Positions 53,850-63,926 of a stretch of 64,000 nt of DNA are shown here, piece after piece. The first letter of the stretch is position 1. Every line of letters starts with the position of its first letter. The translations under genes were made by a program, and so were the position numbers. The notes under the pieces are model-generated. The model worked only from the letters and a program-made list of their open reading frames with translations. It had not been told where the DNA came from and searched no databases. The DNA comes from Rhodobacteraceae bacterium UBA7436 (GTDB lineage: Bacteria > Pseudomonadota > Alphaproteobacteria > Rhodobacterales > Rhodobacteraceae): the NCBI GenBank assembly GCA_002478745.1, contig DLQI01000134.1, positions 7,906 through 71,905 on the forward strand. Reading direction: 5' to 3'.

Positions 53850-54754
53850 TAGCTAAGCGCCTCCAACGCTCTTCGTGAGGCGATGCGCGTCGCGATAAGT
53901 GCCACACCCCCAGCCATCACAGGGATCAGCAATGGTGCAAGCCACCCTGCCCCTTGAAATCCTAGTCCAGTAAGGAAGCCTGCGTCGTCGCCTGCAGATG
54001 GTAACAACAACACTGCGAGCATCCCGAAAATTACCCCTACGCCCGCGCCTATAAAGGCACGAATGGTAAAGCGGCGAATAAAGGCTTCGGCGATATACCG
54101 ATCGGTGGCACCTACCAAACGCAAAACGGCAACAACCTGTGCGTTCGCCGCAAGGGCTGCGTTTGCCGCCAAAGTCACCATTGCCCCGACTGCTGCACCA
54201 ATCAGAAAAATTGCGATCCAACCCAATAGCCGCAAGCGATTTGCCGCTTGAACCAAAGGGGCACGCCAGCGTGTGTGATCGTCCAAAAAGGCGGCCAGAA
54301 CTTCGGCGGCCAGACGAAGACGAAGGCCCTCAGCGTCAAAGCCAGATGGATTTTCGACCACTTCGATCAAGCGGGGGACCGGCAAACTACGCAAGTCAAT
54401 TTCAGCGCCAAACCACGGTGAGAGCAACGTTTGTTGTTCTTCGTCAGTCAACGCGCGCGCACTTTCAACACCTGCTGTTGTTTCCAAGACTCGCAGCGCT
54501 GCATCGGTTTGAATCGCACGTTCACCTGCAGGCGCAACGATGCGAATGGTCGAGGTACGGGCCAGTTCATCGCCCCAACGGGCCGCCAATCGGCCAGATG
54601 CCAACGAAAGCGCCAGGGCAAAAACAGCCAAAAATGCCATCGCACCCGCTGCGAACAATGTCAGTTGTGCGGTAAATCCTGAAGGTGGAACAACACGATC
54701 AGCCTGCTTATCACCAAAGAAAAGAGAGCGTAATTCAGAAACACTAAACTTCAC
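53849..54754 (-). CDS. ftsX: cell division protein FtsX
   Basis: 301 residues with four transmembrane helices. The first is near 28-50, followed by a periplasmic region of about 120 residues with TSTIRIVAPAGERAIQTDAA. Then come AIFLIGAAVGAMVTLAANAA and AQVVAVLRLVGATDRYIAEA, a conserved cytosolic loop that contacts FtsE. It activates cell-wall hydrolases during division. The ftsE stop overlaps its start by four bases. Confidence 0.93.
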   Translation of the reverse strand: MKFSVSELRSLFFGDKQADRVVPPSGFTAQLTLFAAGAMAFLAVFALALSLASGRLAARWGDELARTSTIRIVAPAGERAIQTDAALRVLETTAGVESARALTDEEQQTLLSPWFGAEIDLRSLPVPRLIEVVENPSGFDAEGLRLRLAAEVLAAFLDDHTRWRAPLVQAANRLRLLGWIAIFLIGAAVGAMVTLAANAALAANAQVVAVLRLVGATDRYIAEAFIRRFTIRAFIGAGVGVIFGMLAVLLLPSAGDDAGFLTGLGFQGAGWLAPLLIPVMAGGVALIATRIASRRALEALS

Positions 54755-55428
54755 AAATCCGCTCCTGCCAATTGCAATCTGCGATTTGAAATACGCAATA
54801 CACGTGCCTGAACTTCGGATTTAGCCGCACGGATCAGTGATAGATCGTGCGTCGCAATCAAAACAGTCTTACCCATTTTGTTCAGCTCAATCAGCAACTT
54901 CAACAACCGCTGCGACATTTCCCAATCGACGTTCCCTGTCGGCTCATCTGCCAAAACAACATCTGGCGACATAATAACTGCGCGTGCTAGCGCCGCACGT
55001 TGCCGTTCCCCACCAGACAGTTCAGGCGGCAATCCTGCAGCACGGTGGTTTAATCCAACCCATGCCAGCAATTCGCCCAAGTCCGCACCACCCGCTTCGT
55101 TTTGGCGACCAGATACTGTAAGCGGCAGCGCAATGTTGTCTGCAACAGGGAGGTGATCCAAAAACTTAACGTCTTGATGCACTACACCGACATTGCGCCG
55201 CATCATAGCAACGCCATCACGATCCAGATTACGCACATCGTTGCCCATGATGCGAACCTGCCCAGCAGTCGGCAATAGCGCCCCATAGCATAATTTCAGA
55301 AGTGTCGTTTTCCCTGCGCCCGATGGGCCGGTCAGAAAATAAAAAGATCCCGGCGCAAGCTTAATAGATATATCGGACAGCAATTCGCCACCACCATAGC
55401 TATAAGCAACATTTTCTAGCTCAATCAC
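54751..55428 (-). CDS. ftsE: cell division ATP-binding protein FtsE
   Basis: 225 residues of an ABC ATPase. Walker A is TGPSGAGKTTLLKL near residue 34. The LSGGERQRAALARAV signature precedes Walker B VVLADEPTGNVDW. I chose the GTG at 55428 (V-I-E-L-E-N-V), preceded by GGGGAAC; it matches the usual 220-residue length better than the ATG at 55467. It overlaps ftsX by four bases and probably leads the operon. Confidence 0.92.
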   Translation of the reverse strand: MIELENVAYSYGGGELLSDISIKLAPGSFYFLTGPSGAGKTTLLKLCYGALLPTAGQVRIMGNDVRNLDRDGVAMMRRNVGVVHQDVKFLDHLPVADNIALPLTVSGRQNEAGGADLGELLAWVGLNHRAAGLPPELSGGERQRAALARAVIMSPDVVLADEPTGNVDWEMSQRLLKLLIELNKMGKTVLIATHDLSLIRAAKSEVQARVLRISNRRLQLAGADL

Positions 55429-55579
55429 GAGGTTCCCCAATTCATTGGACCTGTTGTGCCTGAGCATCGCTCCTGTTGCAATCCACCGCCTCTAAGCCTT
55501 TGATCGCAGATAGCACTTTTCTGCACATTCACCGCGACATATGTTATGTATCAAGGAATTCACGGGGTCAAAACAGACA

Positions 55580-56344
55580 ATGCGACTGATATGTCCAAAT
55601 TGCGATGCGCAATATGAGGTGCCAACCGAGGTTGTCCCGACCGAAGGTCGTGATGTTCAATGTTCCAATTGTGGTCAAACGTGGTTTCAACATCATCCTG
55701 ATCACATGCCCCCAACCGAAGAAGAAGCAGCTTCCGTAGCTATTCCTGAAAACGAAGAGCGTGTTGAAATTTCAACGCAGCCACAGCGCAAGGAAATTGA
55801 CCCCGCAGTTGCAGACATTTTGCGTCAAGAGGCTGAGCATGAAGCCGAAATTCGCGAGCAAGAGAACACTGGCTTAGAAAGCCAACCTGATCTGGGCCTA
55901 AACGACGATGTCGAGGATGAGGCTGCGCGCCGTGCGCGTGAAGCCCGCGAACGCATGGCGCGTATGCGCGGTGAAGAAATTGAAGCAACAACCTCTGCTG
56001 CTGCTCGAGGATCACGTCGTGATCTGCTTCCGGATATCGAAGAAATAAATTCTACGCTTCGTTCGACCAATGACCGACAATTTGCAACCGATGAAACTGG
56101 CGTAGCTCCATCGCGTAAAAAACGCGGATTTAAGCGTGGCTTCATGGCGGTCGTTATGATCGCGATCATTTTGGCAGCAGTGTATATATTTGCGCCAGAC
56201 ATCGCAAAAGCCGTGCCACAAGTTGATCCATACCTAAGCAACTTTGTCGCTTTGGTGGATCAAGCGCGCGCCTGGTTGGACGGCCAATTGCAAGGGTTAG
56301 CAAAGTGGCTAGATGCCACTGCCGCTTCTCAGAAGAATGGCTAA
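55580..56344 (+). CDS. MJ0042-type zinc-ribbon domain protein, membrane-anchored
   Basis: 254 residues. The N-terminal zinc ribbon has CPNCDAQYEVP and VQCSNCGQTWF (four cysteines). A long charged, disordered-looking linker rich in Glu and Arg follows. There is a single transmembrane helix near 197-217 (FMAVVMIAIILAAVYIFA) and a short periplasmic tail. The family is uncharacterised. It is divergent from ftsE with a 151-base gap, and convergent with the TIGR02302 gene. Confidence 0.85.
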   Translation: MRLICPNCDAQYEVPTEVVPTEGRDVQCSNCGQTWFQHHPDHMPPTEEEAASVAIPENEERVEISTQPQRKEIDPAVADILRQEAEHEAEIREQENTGLESQPDLGLNDDVEDEAARRAREARERMARMRGEEIEATTSAAARGSRRDLLPDIEEINSTLRSTNDRQFATDETGVAPSRKKRGFKRGFMAVVMIAIILAAVYIFAPDIAKAVPQVDPYLSNFVALVDQARAWLDGQLQGLAKWLDATAASQKNG

Positions 56345-56346
56345 CC

Positions 56347-58911
56347 TTAGAACCGGTCAATAAGGCGTTTCAAGTAATCCAACTCGGCTTCTGTACGTTC
56401 GCCTTGCGCCGATCTGCGGCGTATTTCAGCAAGCAGGTCACGGGCACGGCGATACACTTCTGCATCAGAAACGTTGCCCTTTGCCTCTGGATCAACACCA
56501 TCGCCGTTTTGACCCCGTCCAAGTGGATCCCTTGATTGCGCTTGACGGTTGCCGTCTTGCTCACCTTGACCCGGACTCTGCTCTTCTTGATTTTCGCTCA
56601 GCGCTTCGGCCAAAGTTTGCAATCCGTCACGCAACGCTTCCATCGCCTGTGCTTGGCTATCAATGGCCTGCCCTAATTGGTCCTGACGCAATGCCTGCTC
56701 GGCATTCTCCATCGCACGCCCCGCGCGCTCTAGCGCGTCTCGTGCGGCATCGCCTCCTGGCGTGCCAGGACCGGGAAGTGCATTTTTTTGGCGCTCCAGC
56801 TCATCACGCAGCGCTTGTTGACGGTCAGCTAGGTTGTCTTGTTGGTTTGATGGCGGACCAGATGAACCTTCACCGCTGCCTTCACCACCTTGCCCTTCGT
56901 GGCTTTCGCCCTCACCTTGCCCACCATTACGTCCAACATTGCCGTCGCTTTCACCCGCCTGAGCATTGGGGTTGAACTGTTCTTGCAGGTCACGAAACGC
57001 CTGATCATTCAGCCCCTGCTGTTCACGCAATGTGTCTGACAAACCCTCCATGGCTTGTTCCCCAGCCGAGTCCCCACTTTGCCCTTCGCCTTTAGAGACG
57101 CGCATGTTTTCCATCATCTCTTGTAGCTCTTTTAGAGCTTCTTCAGCCTCAGCCATGCGGCCTTGCTCCATGAGCTCTTGGATACGGTCCATCATGCGTT
57201 GAAGATCATCTTGGGTCATCTGGCTTGAGTTTCCACCGTCTTGGGGTGGGCTCTCGCCGTCTTGGGATTGCTGTTTTTGCAGCTGTTTTAAATACTCTTC
57301 GGTGGCATCGCGCAATTCTCGCATCAATTCAGCGATTTCGGCATTCGTAGCCCCGTCACGCATCGCTTGGTTCAATCGTTCTTGCACTTGGCGCATACGC
57401 TCTAATGCATCCGCAAGATCGCCCTCTTCCAACTCTATCGCCAAGGTCCACAGCTCTTCCGCCAGCTCATCTTGCGCGACAGCAGTTAACCGATCCAGTT
57501 CGGTCCAAGTTTCAAGTCGCTCAATCAGTTTTCGCAATCGAAGCTGCGTCACCTCATTGCGAAATGCGTCTTCAGGAGGATGGCTGATTGCACGAAGGAT
57601 TTGTGAAATACGCTGCGCGTTCGCACGCGACCACAATAAATCGCGACGCTGTTCGATTATCGCAGCAGCCATCGGATCGAAAAAGCGCCGACCAGGCAAT
57701 AAAAGCGCACTTGGTTCGGATCGGGATTGTTGTTCTGCTGCGTCGAGCACAGTGAGGTTCAGAACAACCGGAAGATTAGCCCAAGGATGTTTGGAAAAGT
57801 CTTCGACCAAATTTTCCTCAAACCCACTGCGGTCTCCCACGACCGGCATCGGAAGAGAGACAGTCAACTGAGGACGCGCTTCGGGTGAGACACTCAACCC
57901 ATGGCGCCGTGGAGCACCAACCAAATCAAGAGTTATCCAAGCTTCACCACTTTTAACGCCGTAATCGTCACCAGCAGAGAACGGCAATGTCATCACGCCA
58001 AGCGCGTCACTATCAATGCCCTCCAACGTGGCAACGATGGGTGGGATGTCTGGCACAACACTGACGGACCAATTCCGGCCATTCGGTCCATCAATCGATA
58101 GCTCACCGTCTTGAATAACTTTGAAATCATGAGCTGTCGAAGATGCCGATGCAAAGAGTGTGCGGCCTGATACCGTTTCGGATAGCGCAAGTGCACCAAC
58201 CTCGCCGTATAGGCGTAGGGTTATCAAACTTCCCTCGGGTACAAACAAAGCCCCTTCTGGTTGATCGTTCAGATAAAGCGTTGGGCGACCAGTATATCGT
58301 GGTGGATCGATCCACCCCTCCCAAACCGGACCCGAAGATAATTCATCATCGGGCAGCGCCACGGCACCAACGGTTCCCACGCGTAAAACTGAACCAAAGA
58401 TCAATGCCACGGCAAAGAAAATTACAGCAACATAGCGCAATGCAAAGGGATCACGTGAAGCAAGGCGCACATAAGCGGGCACAGCTTTCGCGGCCTTCAC
58501 TTTTACAATCATACTTGTCTGATGCGCCGCCCACACGGCAGCCGACGCTGCATCAGTTGCACCGATGGCCTGTGTGTCTGTCAGCGCTTGAATTGGACGC
58601 CCTGGCAAACTTTGGTCCAATCGGGCGATTGCATCAGTTTTGGATGGAACACGGAACTTATACAGTGCGTAGCCAAGGGCGGTCGCACCTGCGATCGTTG
58701 CAAGGCTTGCACCTCCCCAGAATATTTCAAGTGGGAGAACCTCATGCAAGCCAAACATAAGAACCGCAAGCACCAGGAAAACGACACTTAGCAATGGCCA
58801 CAGCGCGTATGCCGCGCGTTCAAAACACATCCCCAACCAAGTAAACCGTAGCGGCCAGCGCAAGGCATTTAACCCAAGCTGGACTTCAGGTTGAGAAGGT
58901 TTTGACACCAT
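56347..58911 (-). CDS. TIGR02302 (DUF4175) family membrane protein
   Basis: 854 residues. Three N-terminal transmembrane helices lie within residues 1-180. A large beta-rich region (WEGWIDPPRYTGRPTLYLND, about 205-450) is followed by long coiled-coil helices with LEEGDLADALERMRQVQERL. A low-complexity Gln/Gly/Glu-rich stretch runs from about 580 to 800 (GGQGEGESHEGQGGEGSGEG). Family function is unknown. The final GERTEAELDYLKRLIDRF is conserved. The gene ends 2 bases from the convergent MJ0042 gene. Confidence 0.88.
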   Translation of the reverse strand: MVSKPSQPEVQLGLNALRWPLRFTWLGMCFERAAYALWPLLSVVFLVLAVLMFGLHEVLPLEIFWGGASLATIAGATALGYALYKFRVPSKTDAIARLDQSLPGRPIQALTDTQAIGATDAASAAVWAAHQTSMIVKVKAAKAVPAYVRLASRDPFALRYVAVIFFAVALIFGSVLRVGTVGAVALPDDELSSGPVWEGWIDPPRYTGRPTLYLNDQPEGALFVPEGSLITLRLYGEVGALALSETVSGRTLFASASSTAHDFKVIQDGELSIDGPNGRNWSVSVVPDIPPIVATLEGIDSDALGVMTLPFSAGDDYGVKSGEAWITLDLVGAPRRHGLSVSPEARPQLTVSLPMPVVGDRSGFEENLVEDFSKHPWANLPVVLNLTVLDAAEQQSRSEPSALLLPGRRFFDPMAAAIIEQRRDLLWSRANAQRISQILRAISHPPEDAFRNEVTQLRLRKLIERLETWTELDRLTAVAQDELAEELWTLAIELEEGDLADALERMRQVQERLNQAMRDGATNAEIAELMRELRDATEEYLKQLQKQQSQDGESPPQDGGNSSQMTQDDLQRMMDRIQELMEQGRMAEAEEALKELQEMMENMRVSKGEGQSGDSAGEQAMEGLSDTLREQQGLNDQAFRDLQEQFNPNAQAGESDGNVGRNGGQGEGESHEGQGGEGSGEGSSGPPSNQQDNLADRQQALRDELERQKNALPGPGTPGGDAARDALERAGRAMENAEQALRQDQLGQAIDSQAQAMEALRDGLQTLAEALSENQEEQSPGQGEQDGNRQAQSRDPLGRGQNGDGVDPEAKGNVSDAEVYRRARDLLAEIRRRSAQGERTEAELDYLKRLIDRF

Positions 58912-58950
58912 TTGATACCACTCCCAAATCTCTTGAACGCATCAACGCGC

Positions 58951-60216
58951 CTAGAGCCATTCAGGTATGGTATCTCGATTTATCATTTCGTCAAAGGTTG
59001 GGCGTGCGCGGATAACCGCAAATTGATCACCGTTGACCAAAACCTCCGGAATCAGTGGGCGACTGTTATATTCGCTCGCCATAACAGCACCGTATGCACC
59101 AGCACTCCGAAAAGCGACCAAATCACCTGACTTCATAGGTGCCATTTCGCGATGTTTGGCGAATGTGTCACCAGACTCACAAACCGGACCAACAATATCA
59201 TATTTTGCCATTTCGATACCGACAGCAGGTTCAACAACAGGCACGATATCATGGTGTGCATCGTACATTGCAGGACGGATCAAATCGTTCATCGCACCGT
59301 CAATGATTAAAAATTCACGGTCTTCACCTTCTTTGACGTAGATAACTTCGCTGACCATCAGGCCCGCGTTGCCCGCAATCAAACGACCGGGTTCGATTTC
59401 GATTTCGCATCCCAAATGGCCAAGCGTACGTTTTACCAAAGCACCGTAATCACTTGGCAATGGCGGGGCTTCGTTTGAACGTTCATATGGAATACCCAGA
59501 CCCCCGCCCAAATCCAGGCGTTTGATATTGTGGCCTTGGGCGCGCAACTCTTCGGTCAGTTCTGCCACTTTATTATAGGCAGCCTCAAACGGTGCCAAAT
59601 CTGTTAGCTGGCTGCCGATGTGAACATCGATGCCAATGACATCTAGTCCCTTCATCGCGCCAGCCATCGCATAAACTTCATGCGCGCGCGAAATCGGAAT
59701 ACCAAATTTGTTTTCAGATTTGCCCGTCGCAATCTTGGCGTGAGTCTTGGCATCAACATCAGGGTTCACGCGAATGGTGATCGGCGCAACAACGCCAAGC
59801 TCAAGCGCAACGGCATTCAGCACCTGCATCTCAGGTTCCGATTCCACGTTGAATTGGCGGATACCACCGGTCAACGCGAGGCGAATTTCATCAGCCGTTT
59901 TACCGACACCAGAAAACACAATGCGGTCACCCGGAACACCTGCGGCTTTGGCCCGCATGTACTCACCACCAGAGACCACATCCATGCCTGCACCAGCATC
60001 GCCCAGCGTCTTAAGGATCGCTTGGTTGCTGGCCGCTTTCATCGCGTAGCAGACCAGATGGTCCATACCTTCAAGCGCATCATCAAACAGCTTAAAGTGG
60101 CGCAACAATGTCGCGGTTGAGTACACATAAAATGGCGTGCCCACGGCGGCGGCTATCTCGGCCACCGGAACATCTTCGGCGTGCAATGCGCCGTTTTTAT
60201 ATAAGAAATGATCCAT
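58951..60216 (-). CDS. lysA: diaminopimelate decarboxylase
   Basis: 421 residues of the fold type III PLP enzymes. The cofactor lysine is K60 in CYAMKAASNQAILK. GGGLGIPYE near residue 235 binds phosphate, and GPVCESGDTFA near 347 is the active-site Cys/Glu block. It makes L-lysine from meso-diaminopimelate. It is downstream of the DUF2834 and small lipoprotein genes on the same strand, as in relatives with argH. Confidence 0.97.
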   Translation of the reverse strand: MDHFLYKNGALHAEDVPVAEIAAAVGTPFYVYSTATLLRHFKLFDDALEGMDHLVCYAMKAASNQAILKTLGDAGAGMDVVSGGEYMRAKAAGVPGDRIVFSGVGKTADEIRLALTGGIRQFNVESEPEMQVLNAVALELGVVAPITIRVNPDVDAKTHAKIATGKSENKFGIPISRAHEVYAMAGAMKGLDVIGIDVHIGSQLTDLAPFEAAYNKVAELTEELRAQGHNIKRLDLGGGLGIPYERSNEAPPLPSDYGALVKRTLGHLGCEIEIEPGRLIAGNAGLMVSEVIYVKEGEDREFLIIDGAMNDLIRPAMYDAHHDIVPVVEPAVGIEMAKYDIVGPVCESGDTFAKHREMAPMKSGDLVAFRSAGAYGAVMASEYNSRPLIPEVLVNGDQFAVIRARPTFDEMINRDTIPEWL

Positions 60217-60262
60217 ACCTGTGAATAGCCACGAATTGGGGGCTAGATCAATGGCAAGTGGC

Positions 60263-60583
60263 CTATGTTACAGGCCGCGTGCGTAAAAATAGATACAGTG
60301 GCAAACCGCAAGAAACGCCGATGCAGATCGTTGCTGGAATTGCGATCAAAGCAATCCAATTGCGGCGCACAGCAACTTCGGCAATGATCCATACGGTCAG
60401 CGCGATAAATGCGATTGTTAAATCCCAGACCAAACCGCTAGACGCTGCATTCACATGCCACGCATCAACCATACCCATCAGGTCGAAACCGTTTTGGGCA
60501 AACCACTGAGTAAAGTAATACATCGGATGGATAGCGCCCCAGATGGCGAGGGCCAAATAGATCATTCGCAACGTTGACGGCAT
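60263..60583 (-). CDS. DUF2834 family membrane protein
   Basis: 106 residues with three transmembrane helices. MIYLALAIWGAIHPMYYFTQ then FDLMGMVDAWHVNAASSGLVW is the DUF2834 pattern. No function is known. ATG 60583 shares one base with the stop of the tiny lipoprotein gene (TGATG); a TTG at 60598 is the alternative. It belongs to the argH-lysA run. Confidence 0.83.
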   Translation of the reverse strand: MPSTLRMIYLALAIWGAIHPMYYFTQWFAQNGFDLMGMVDAWHVNAASSGLVWDLTIAFIALTVWIIAEVAVRRNWIALIAIPATICIGVSCGLPLYLFLRTRPVT

Positions 60584-60759
60584 CAAAGCAGGTTCCAATT
60601 GACAGACAATGGACCCTTACTTGCGCCAAGGTTTACACCTGTCTTCACGCCACCTGAACCAACGTTAATACCAGCGCTTACAGTAGGCTTAATCGGCGCA
60701 CCATCTACGCCGCAAGACGCAAGTGCTGCAACTGCAATAAGGGCAATAAATCGGATCAT
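60583..60759 (-). CDS. small lipoprotein (58 residues) between argH and DUF2834
   Basis: This gene is below common size cut-offs. It begins [20 protein letters not shown], a lipoprotein signal with lipobox LASC (C16). The mature part, about 42 residues, is glycine- and valine-rich ([20 protein letters not shown]) and ends VNWNLL. Its ATG overlaps the argH stop as ATGA, and its TGA overlaps the DUF2834 ATG, so it is translated with both. No function is known; it is probably outer-membrane attached. Confidence 0.8.
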   Translation of the reverse strand: MIRFIALIAVAALASCGVDGAPIKPTVSAGINVGSGGVKTGVNLGASKGPLSVNWNLL

Positions 60760-62147
60760 TTCAATATATCTTTCCAGCGCTGCACCTGAATGCGCACTTG
60801 CGCAGGTGCTGTTCCGCCATAAGACATACGCGAGTCCACGGAATTTTGCACGCCTAAGACGTCAAAGACTTCGGCTGTAATATGTTCGTGGGCTGATTTC
60901 ATATCTTCAAGGGTCAGATCGGGTAGATCACAGTCTTTGCTTTCAGCAAGCGCAACAAGCGTTCCGGTCACGTGGTGCGCATCGCGGAATGGCATGCCCA
61001 AAACGCGAACCAACCAGTCGGCCAAATCTGTTGCAGTGCTAAACCCCGAACCAGCGGCAGCTTTTAAGCTATCGCAATTGGCGGTCATATCTTTAACCAT
61101 ACCCTCCATCGCAGCCATCGCCAGCATCCATGAATCAGCCGCATCAAAAACTTGCTCTTTATCTTCCTGCATGTCCTTGGAATATGCCAGCGGAAGCCCC
61201 TTCATCACCATCATCAACCCAGTATTTGCACCATAAATCCGACCAACTTTGGCGCGGATCAATTCCGCGGCATCCGGATTTTTCTTTTGTGGCATGATTG
61301 AAGAACCCGTCGAAAAACGGTCCGACAATGTAACGAAACGGAACTGAGCAGATGACCAGATTACCAATTCTTCAGCAAAACGGGACAGATGCATCGCGGT
61401 GATGCTGGCCACGCTTAGGAAATCCAACGCAAAGTCACGGTCAGACACTGCATCCAGTGAGTTGGCTGATGGACGGTCAAAGCCCAAAGCTTCAGCAGTC
61501 ATGTGTCGATCAATTGGGAAAGACGTGCCCGCAAGTGCCGCAGCACCGAGTGGGGATTCGTTCATACGCTTGCGTGCATCCCGCACACGGGACAAATCAC
61601 GGCCAAACATTTCAACATAGGCCATCATATGGTGGCCCCATGTTACAGGTTGCGCGGTTTGAAGGTGCGTAAAACCAGGCATTACCCAATCGGCCCCTGC
61701 TGCTGCTTGCCCCAAAAGGGCTTGAATCAAAGCAATCAAACCAGCTTCGGCGGCGTCGAATTGATCACGTACCCATAGCTTAAAGTCAGTAGCCACTTGG
61801 TCATTTCGCGAACGACCTGTGTGCAAACGACCAGCAGGTTCGCCGATGATTTCTTTCAAACGGCTTTCCACATTCATGTGAATGTCTTCCAGCGCGGTTG
61901 AGAACTGAAACGTTCCACCCTCAATTTCTGACAAGACCGTGAGTAGGCCTTCACGAATGGCTTCAGCATCACTATCTGTAACAATGCCTGTCGCCGCCAA
62001 CATTGCGGCATGGGCGCGCGAGCCCTCGATATCTTGGGATGCCATGCGCTGGTCGAAACCGATTGAGGCATTGATTGCCTCCATAATCGTGTCGGGTCCA
62101 GCGGCAAAACGGCCGCCCCACATGGTATTGCTGGTTTTCTTTGTCAT
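60756..62147 (-). CDS. argH: argininosuccinate lyase
   Basis: 463 residues of the fumarase/aspartase superfamily. The signature [20 protein letters not shown] near residue 280 is present, along with [20 protein letters not shown] near 95 and [20 protein letters not shown] near 155. It splits argininosuccinate to arginine and fumarate. It is divergent from tlpA with a 22-base gap and overlaps the small lipoprotein gene. Confidence 0.97.
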   Translation of the reverse strand: MTKKTSNTMWGGRFAAGPDTIMEAINASIGFDQRMASQDIEGSRAHAAMLAATGIVTDSDAEAIREGLLTVLSEIEGGTFQFSTALEDIHMNVESRLKEIIGEPAGRLHTGRSRNDQVATDFKLWVRDQFDAAEAGLIALIQALLGQAAAGADWVMPGFTHLQTAQPVTWGHHMMAYVEMFGRDLSRVRDARKRMNESPLGAAALAGTSFPIDRHMTAEALGFDRPSANSLDAVSDRDFALDFLSVASITAMHLSRFAEELVIWSSAQFRFVTLSDRFSTGSSIMPQKKNPDAAELIRAKVGRIYGANTGLMMVMKGLPLAYSKDMQEDKEQVFDAADSWMLAMAAMEGMVKDMTANCDSLKAAAGSGFSTATDLADWLVRVLGMPFRDAHHVTGTLVALAESKDCDLPDLTLEDMKSAHEHITAEVFDVLGVQNSVDSRMSYGGTAPAQVRIQVQRWKDILK

Positions 62148-62169
62148 CGTCTGACCCTTCGGAGGGAAA

Positions 62170-62730
62170 ATGAAACGTTATATTGCTGCGATCATGTATA
62201 CGGCGATTGCCCTTGGTGCCACCCCTAGCTTTGCAGACTCGTCCGCTGCGGCGGCTTTGCGCACCGGTGACATGAAAAAATTGGTGTTCCACTCAACGCC
62301 AGAAGCCACGTCAAGCGCGGCATTCATTTTACCAGACGGCGGCGGCGAGAAAACCTTAGACGACTACAGCGGCAAATATGTCTTGGTTAATTTTTGGGCA
62401 ACGTGGTGTGCGCCTTGTCGCAAAGAAATGCCGATGCTGTCAGAGCTACAGGCCGAATTTGGTGGTGACAACTTTGAAGTCGTAACGATCGCAACAGGGC
62501 GCAACACGCCTGCGGGCATTTCAAAATTCTTCGCGGATTCAGGCATTAACAACCTTCCACGGTATCAGGACCCCAAGCAAGCACTTGCCAGCCAAATGGG
62601 TGTTTTTGGATTGCCTATCACAGTGATCATGGACCCAAACGGCGAAGAGATCGCAAGGCTGCGCGGCGATGCGGATTGGTCGTCTGGCAGCGCAAAAGCG
62701 ATAATCGCAGAGCTGGTCAAATCCGAGTGA
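62170..62730 (+). CDS. TlpA family thiol:disulfide reductase
   Basis: 186 residues. A signal peptide ends near PSFADS (residue 22). The thioredoxin-fold active site is W79-C80-A-P-C83 in [24 protein letters not shown] and [20 protein letters not shown] segments complete the fold. It is a periplasmic reductase, likely for cytochrome c or oxidase assembly. GGAGGG lies before the ATG. The gene is divergent from argH by 22 bases, a common Rhodobacterales pairing. Confidence 0.93.
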   Translation: MKRYIAAIMYTAIALGATPSFADSSAAAALRTGDMKKLVFHSTPEATSSAAFILPDGGGEKTLDDYSGKYVLVNFWATWCAPCRKEMPMLSELQAEFGGDNFEVVTIATGRNTPAGISKFFADSGINNLPRYQDPKQALASQMGVFGLPITVIMDPNGEEIARLRGDADWSSGSAKAIIAELVKSE

Positions 62731-62747
62731 GTGATGCCACGAGGCGT

Positions 62748-63737
62748 TTAAGCCACGTGGTTCATTATCGCAGCTTCAGTCGCTGAAAGATTACGACGAG
62801 CGTAGCCACCGTAAGTATGTGGATCAAATTCCAAGTCAGGGAATTGAGCAACAAGCCGTTTGCGATCAGACGCCTCAAGTGTCGTGAGGGCTGCACTGGC
62901 TGGATGGAAGCTTTCGGTTTCCACTCCGTTTGCCCAGAGAATTTGATGATTAGACAGTAGCAAGTGGATATACGTCACTTCCTGAACGGTCACATCAACC
63001 GTCACAGTTTTACCGTTGATCAAATCCTTTGCCGCGACCAAGATTTCGGGCGTATTGAACAAGGCCATCGCCTCATCCCCTTGGATCAACATCCGGTGGC
63101 TCGGAGAAACCAATAGCTCTTCATCGGGACGCTCGACACCAAGAGCACCCATGCGGATGCGGATTGGACGCAAGTGTGGCATCGCAAACATGCGTGCCCC
63201 AGTCATGCGACGCGCACCTTTCCAAACGATTTCTTGCGCACCATTGTCTTTGGTCTGAACCATGTCGCCTTCACGAAGGTCCTGCACCAAGCGCAAACCT
63301 TCAGGGGTGCGAATGCGTGTTCCGGGCGTAAAGCAAATTACGCAACCGCTTTCGGGGCCCATTGGGTTGGCTGAAACCACACCCAACGTATGGTGCACGA
63401 CCCAAAGATCACAATCACGCGGCGGGATTTCATCTAAGAACATCAGAAGTGGTTGAGAGCCCCGCCCAACTTCGATCAAGGTAACAGTGTAGCTTTGCGC
63501 TCCATCGGTGACAACAAAGCTGCTGTCCACAATAGGATTTTCATCCGTAAACTCATGTGGAACGAGTGGCTTGTGATCAACTGCTGCGCCGACCAACCGG
63601 TGCACCATTCTTGCTGCCCGTTTACGTAGATTTTTTGATTCATCCGCTCTGTCTAACCGCAACACTTCAGCCGGGCCATCCACACGGATGGCGTCCCCTC
63701 TCCAGGACCACGCCGCACCCACATCTAAGGTTTGCAC
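62748..63737 (-). CDS. Hint domain-containing protein, 5' end disrupted by nonsense codon
   Basis: 329 residues from the GTG at 63737. The Hint (hedgehog/intein) domain begins CVICFTPGTRIRTPEGLRLV near residue 132 and includes VQDLREGDMVQ and PSHRMLIQGDEA. Roseobacter relatives begin earlier, and here the frame upstream reads MKTGFKGTFVIS from an ATG at 63812, then TAG at 63774-63776 where Trp is expected, then SQTEIDGLEAAPV. GAGG lies 8 bases before the GTG, so restart is possible. Function of these cytosolic Hint proteins is unknown. Confidence 0.8.
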   Translation of the reverse strand: MQTLDVGAAWSWRGDAIRVDGPAEVLRLDRADESKNLRKRAARMVHRLVGAAVDHKPLVPHEFTDENPIVDSSFVVTDGAQSYTVTLIEVGRGSQPLLMFLDEIPPRDCDLWVVHHTLGVVSANPMGPESGCVICFTPGTRIRTPEGLRLVQDLREGDMVQTKDNGAQEIVWKGARRMTGARMFAMPHLRPIRIRMGALGVERPDEELLVSPSHRMLIQGDEAMALFNTPEILVAAKDLINGKTVTVDVTVQEVTYIHLLLSNHQILWANGVETESFHPASAALTTLEASDRKRLVAQFPDLEFDPHTYGGYARRNLSATEAAIMNHVA

Positions 63738-63812
63738 TGGCGCGGCCTCAAGACCGTCTATTTCTGTTTGCGACTAGGAGATGACGAACGTGCCTTTAAA
63801 GCCCGTTTTCAT

Positions 63813-63926
63813 TGCCTGCTTGCCTGCCTCATTTACGAGCCCTTTTGGGCTTCTATTCAACCACCGATAACAAAACCGAATCATCGTGAAAAGATCGGAT
63901 TTGTGTCAGTTGCCAAACTGTTGCGA
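63813..63926. other. Short gap between Hint gene and outer-membrane gene
   Basis: AGCCC (63838-63842) and GGGCT (63847-63851) form a small hairpin around TTTT. On the minus strand it follows the outer-membrane gene stop by about 76 bases. Nothing else was seen. Confidence 0.35.

Noticed and set aside
58143..58760. 205-codon ORF on the + strand inside the TIGR02302 gene
   Set aside because: It is antisense to a well-supported 854-residue gene, has no family-like segments and no ribosome site; it arises from codon bias.
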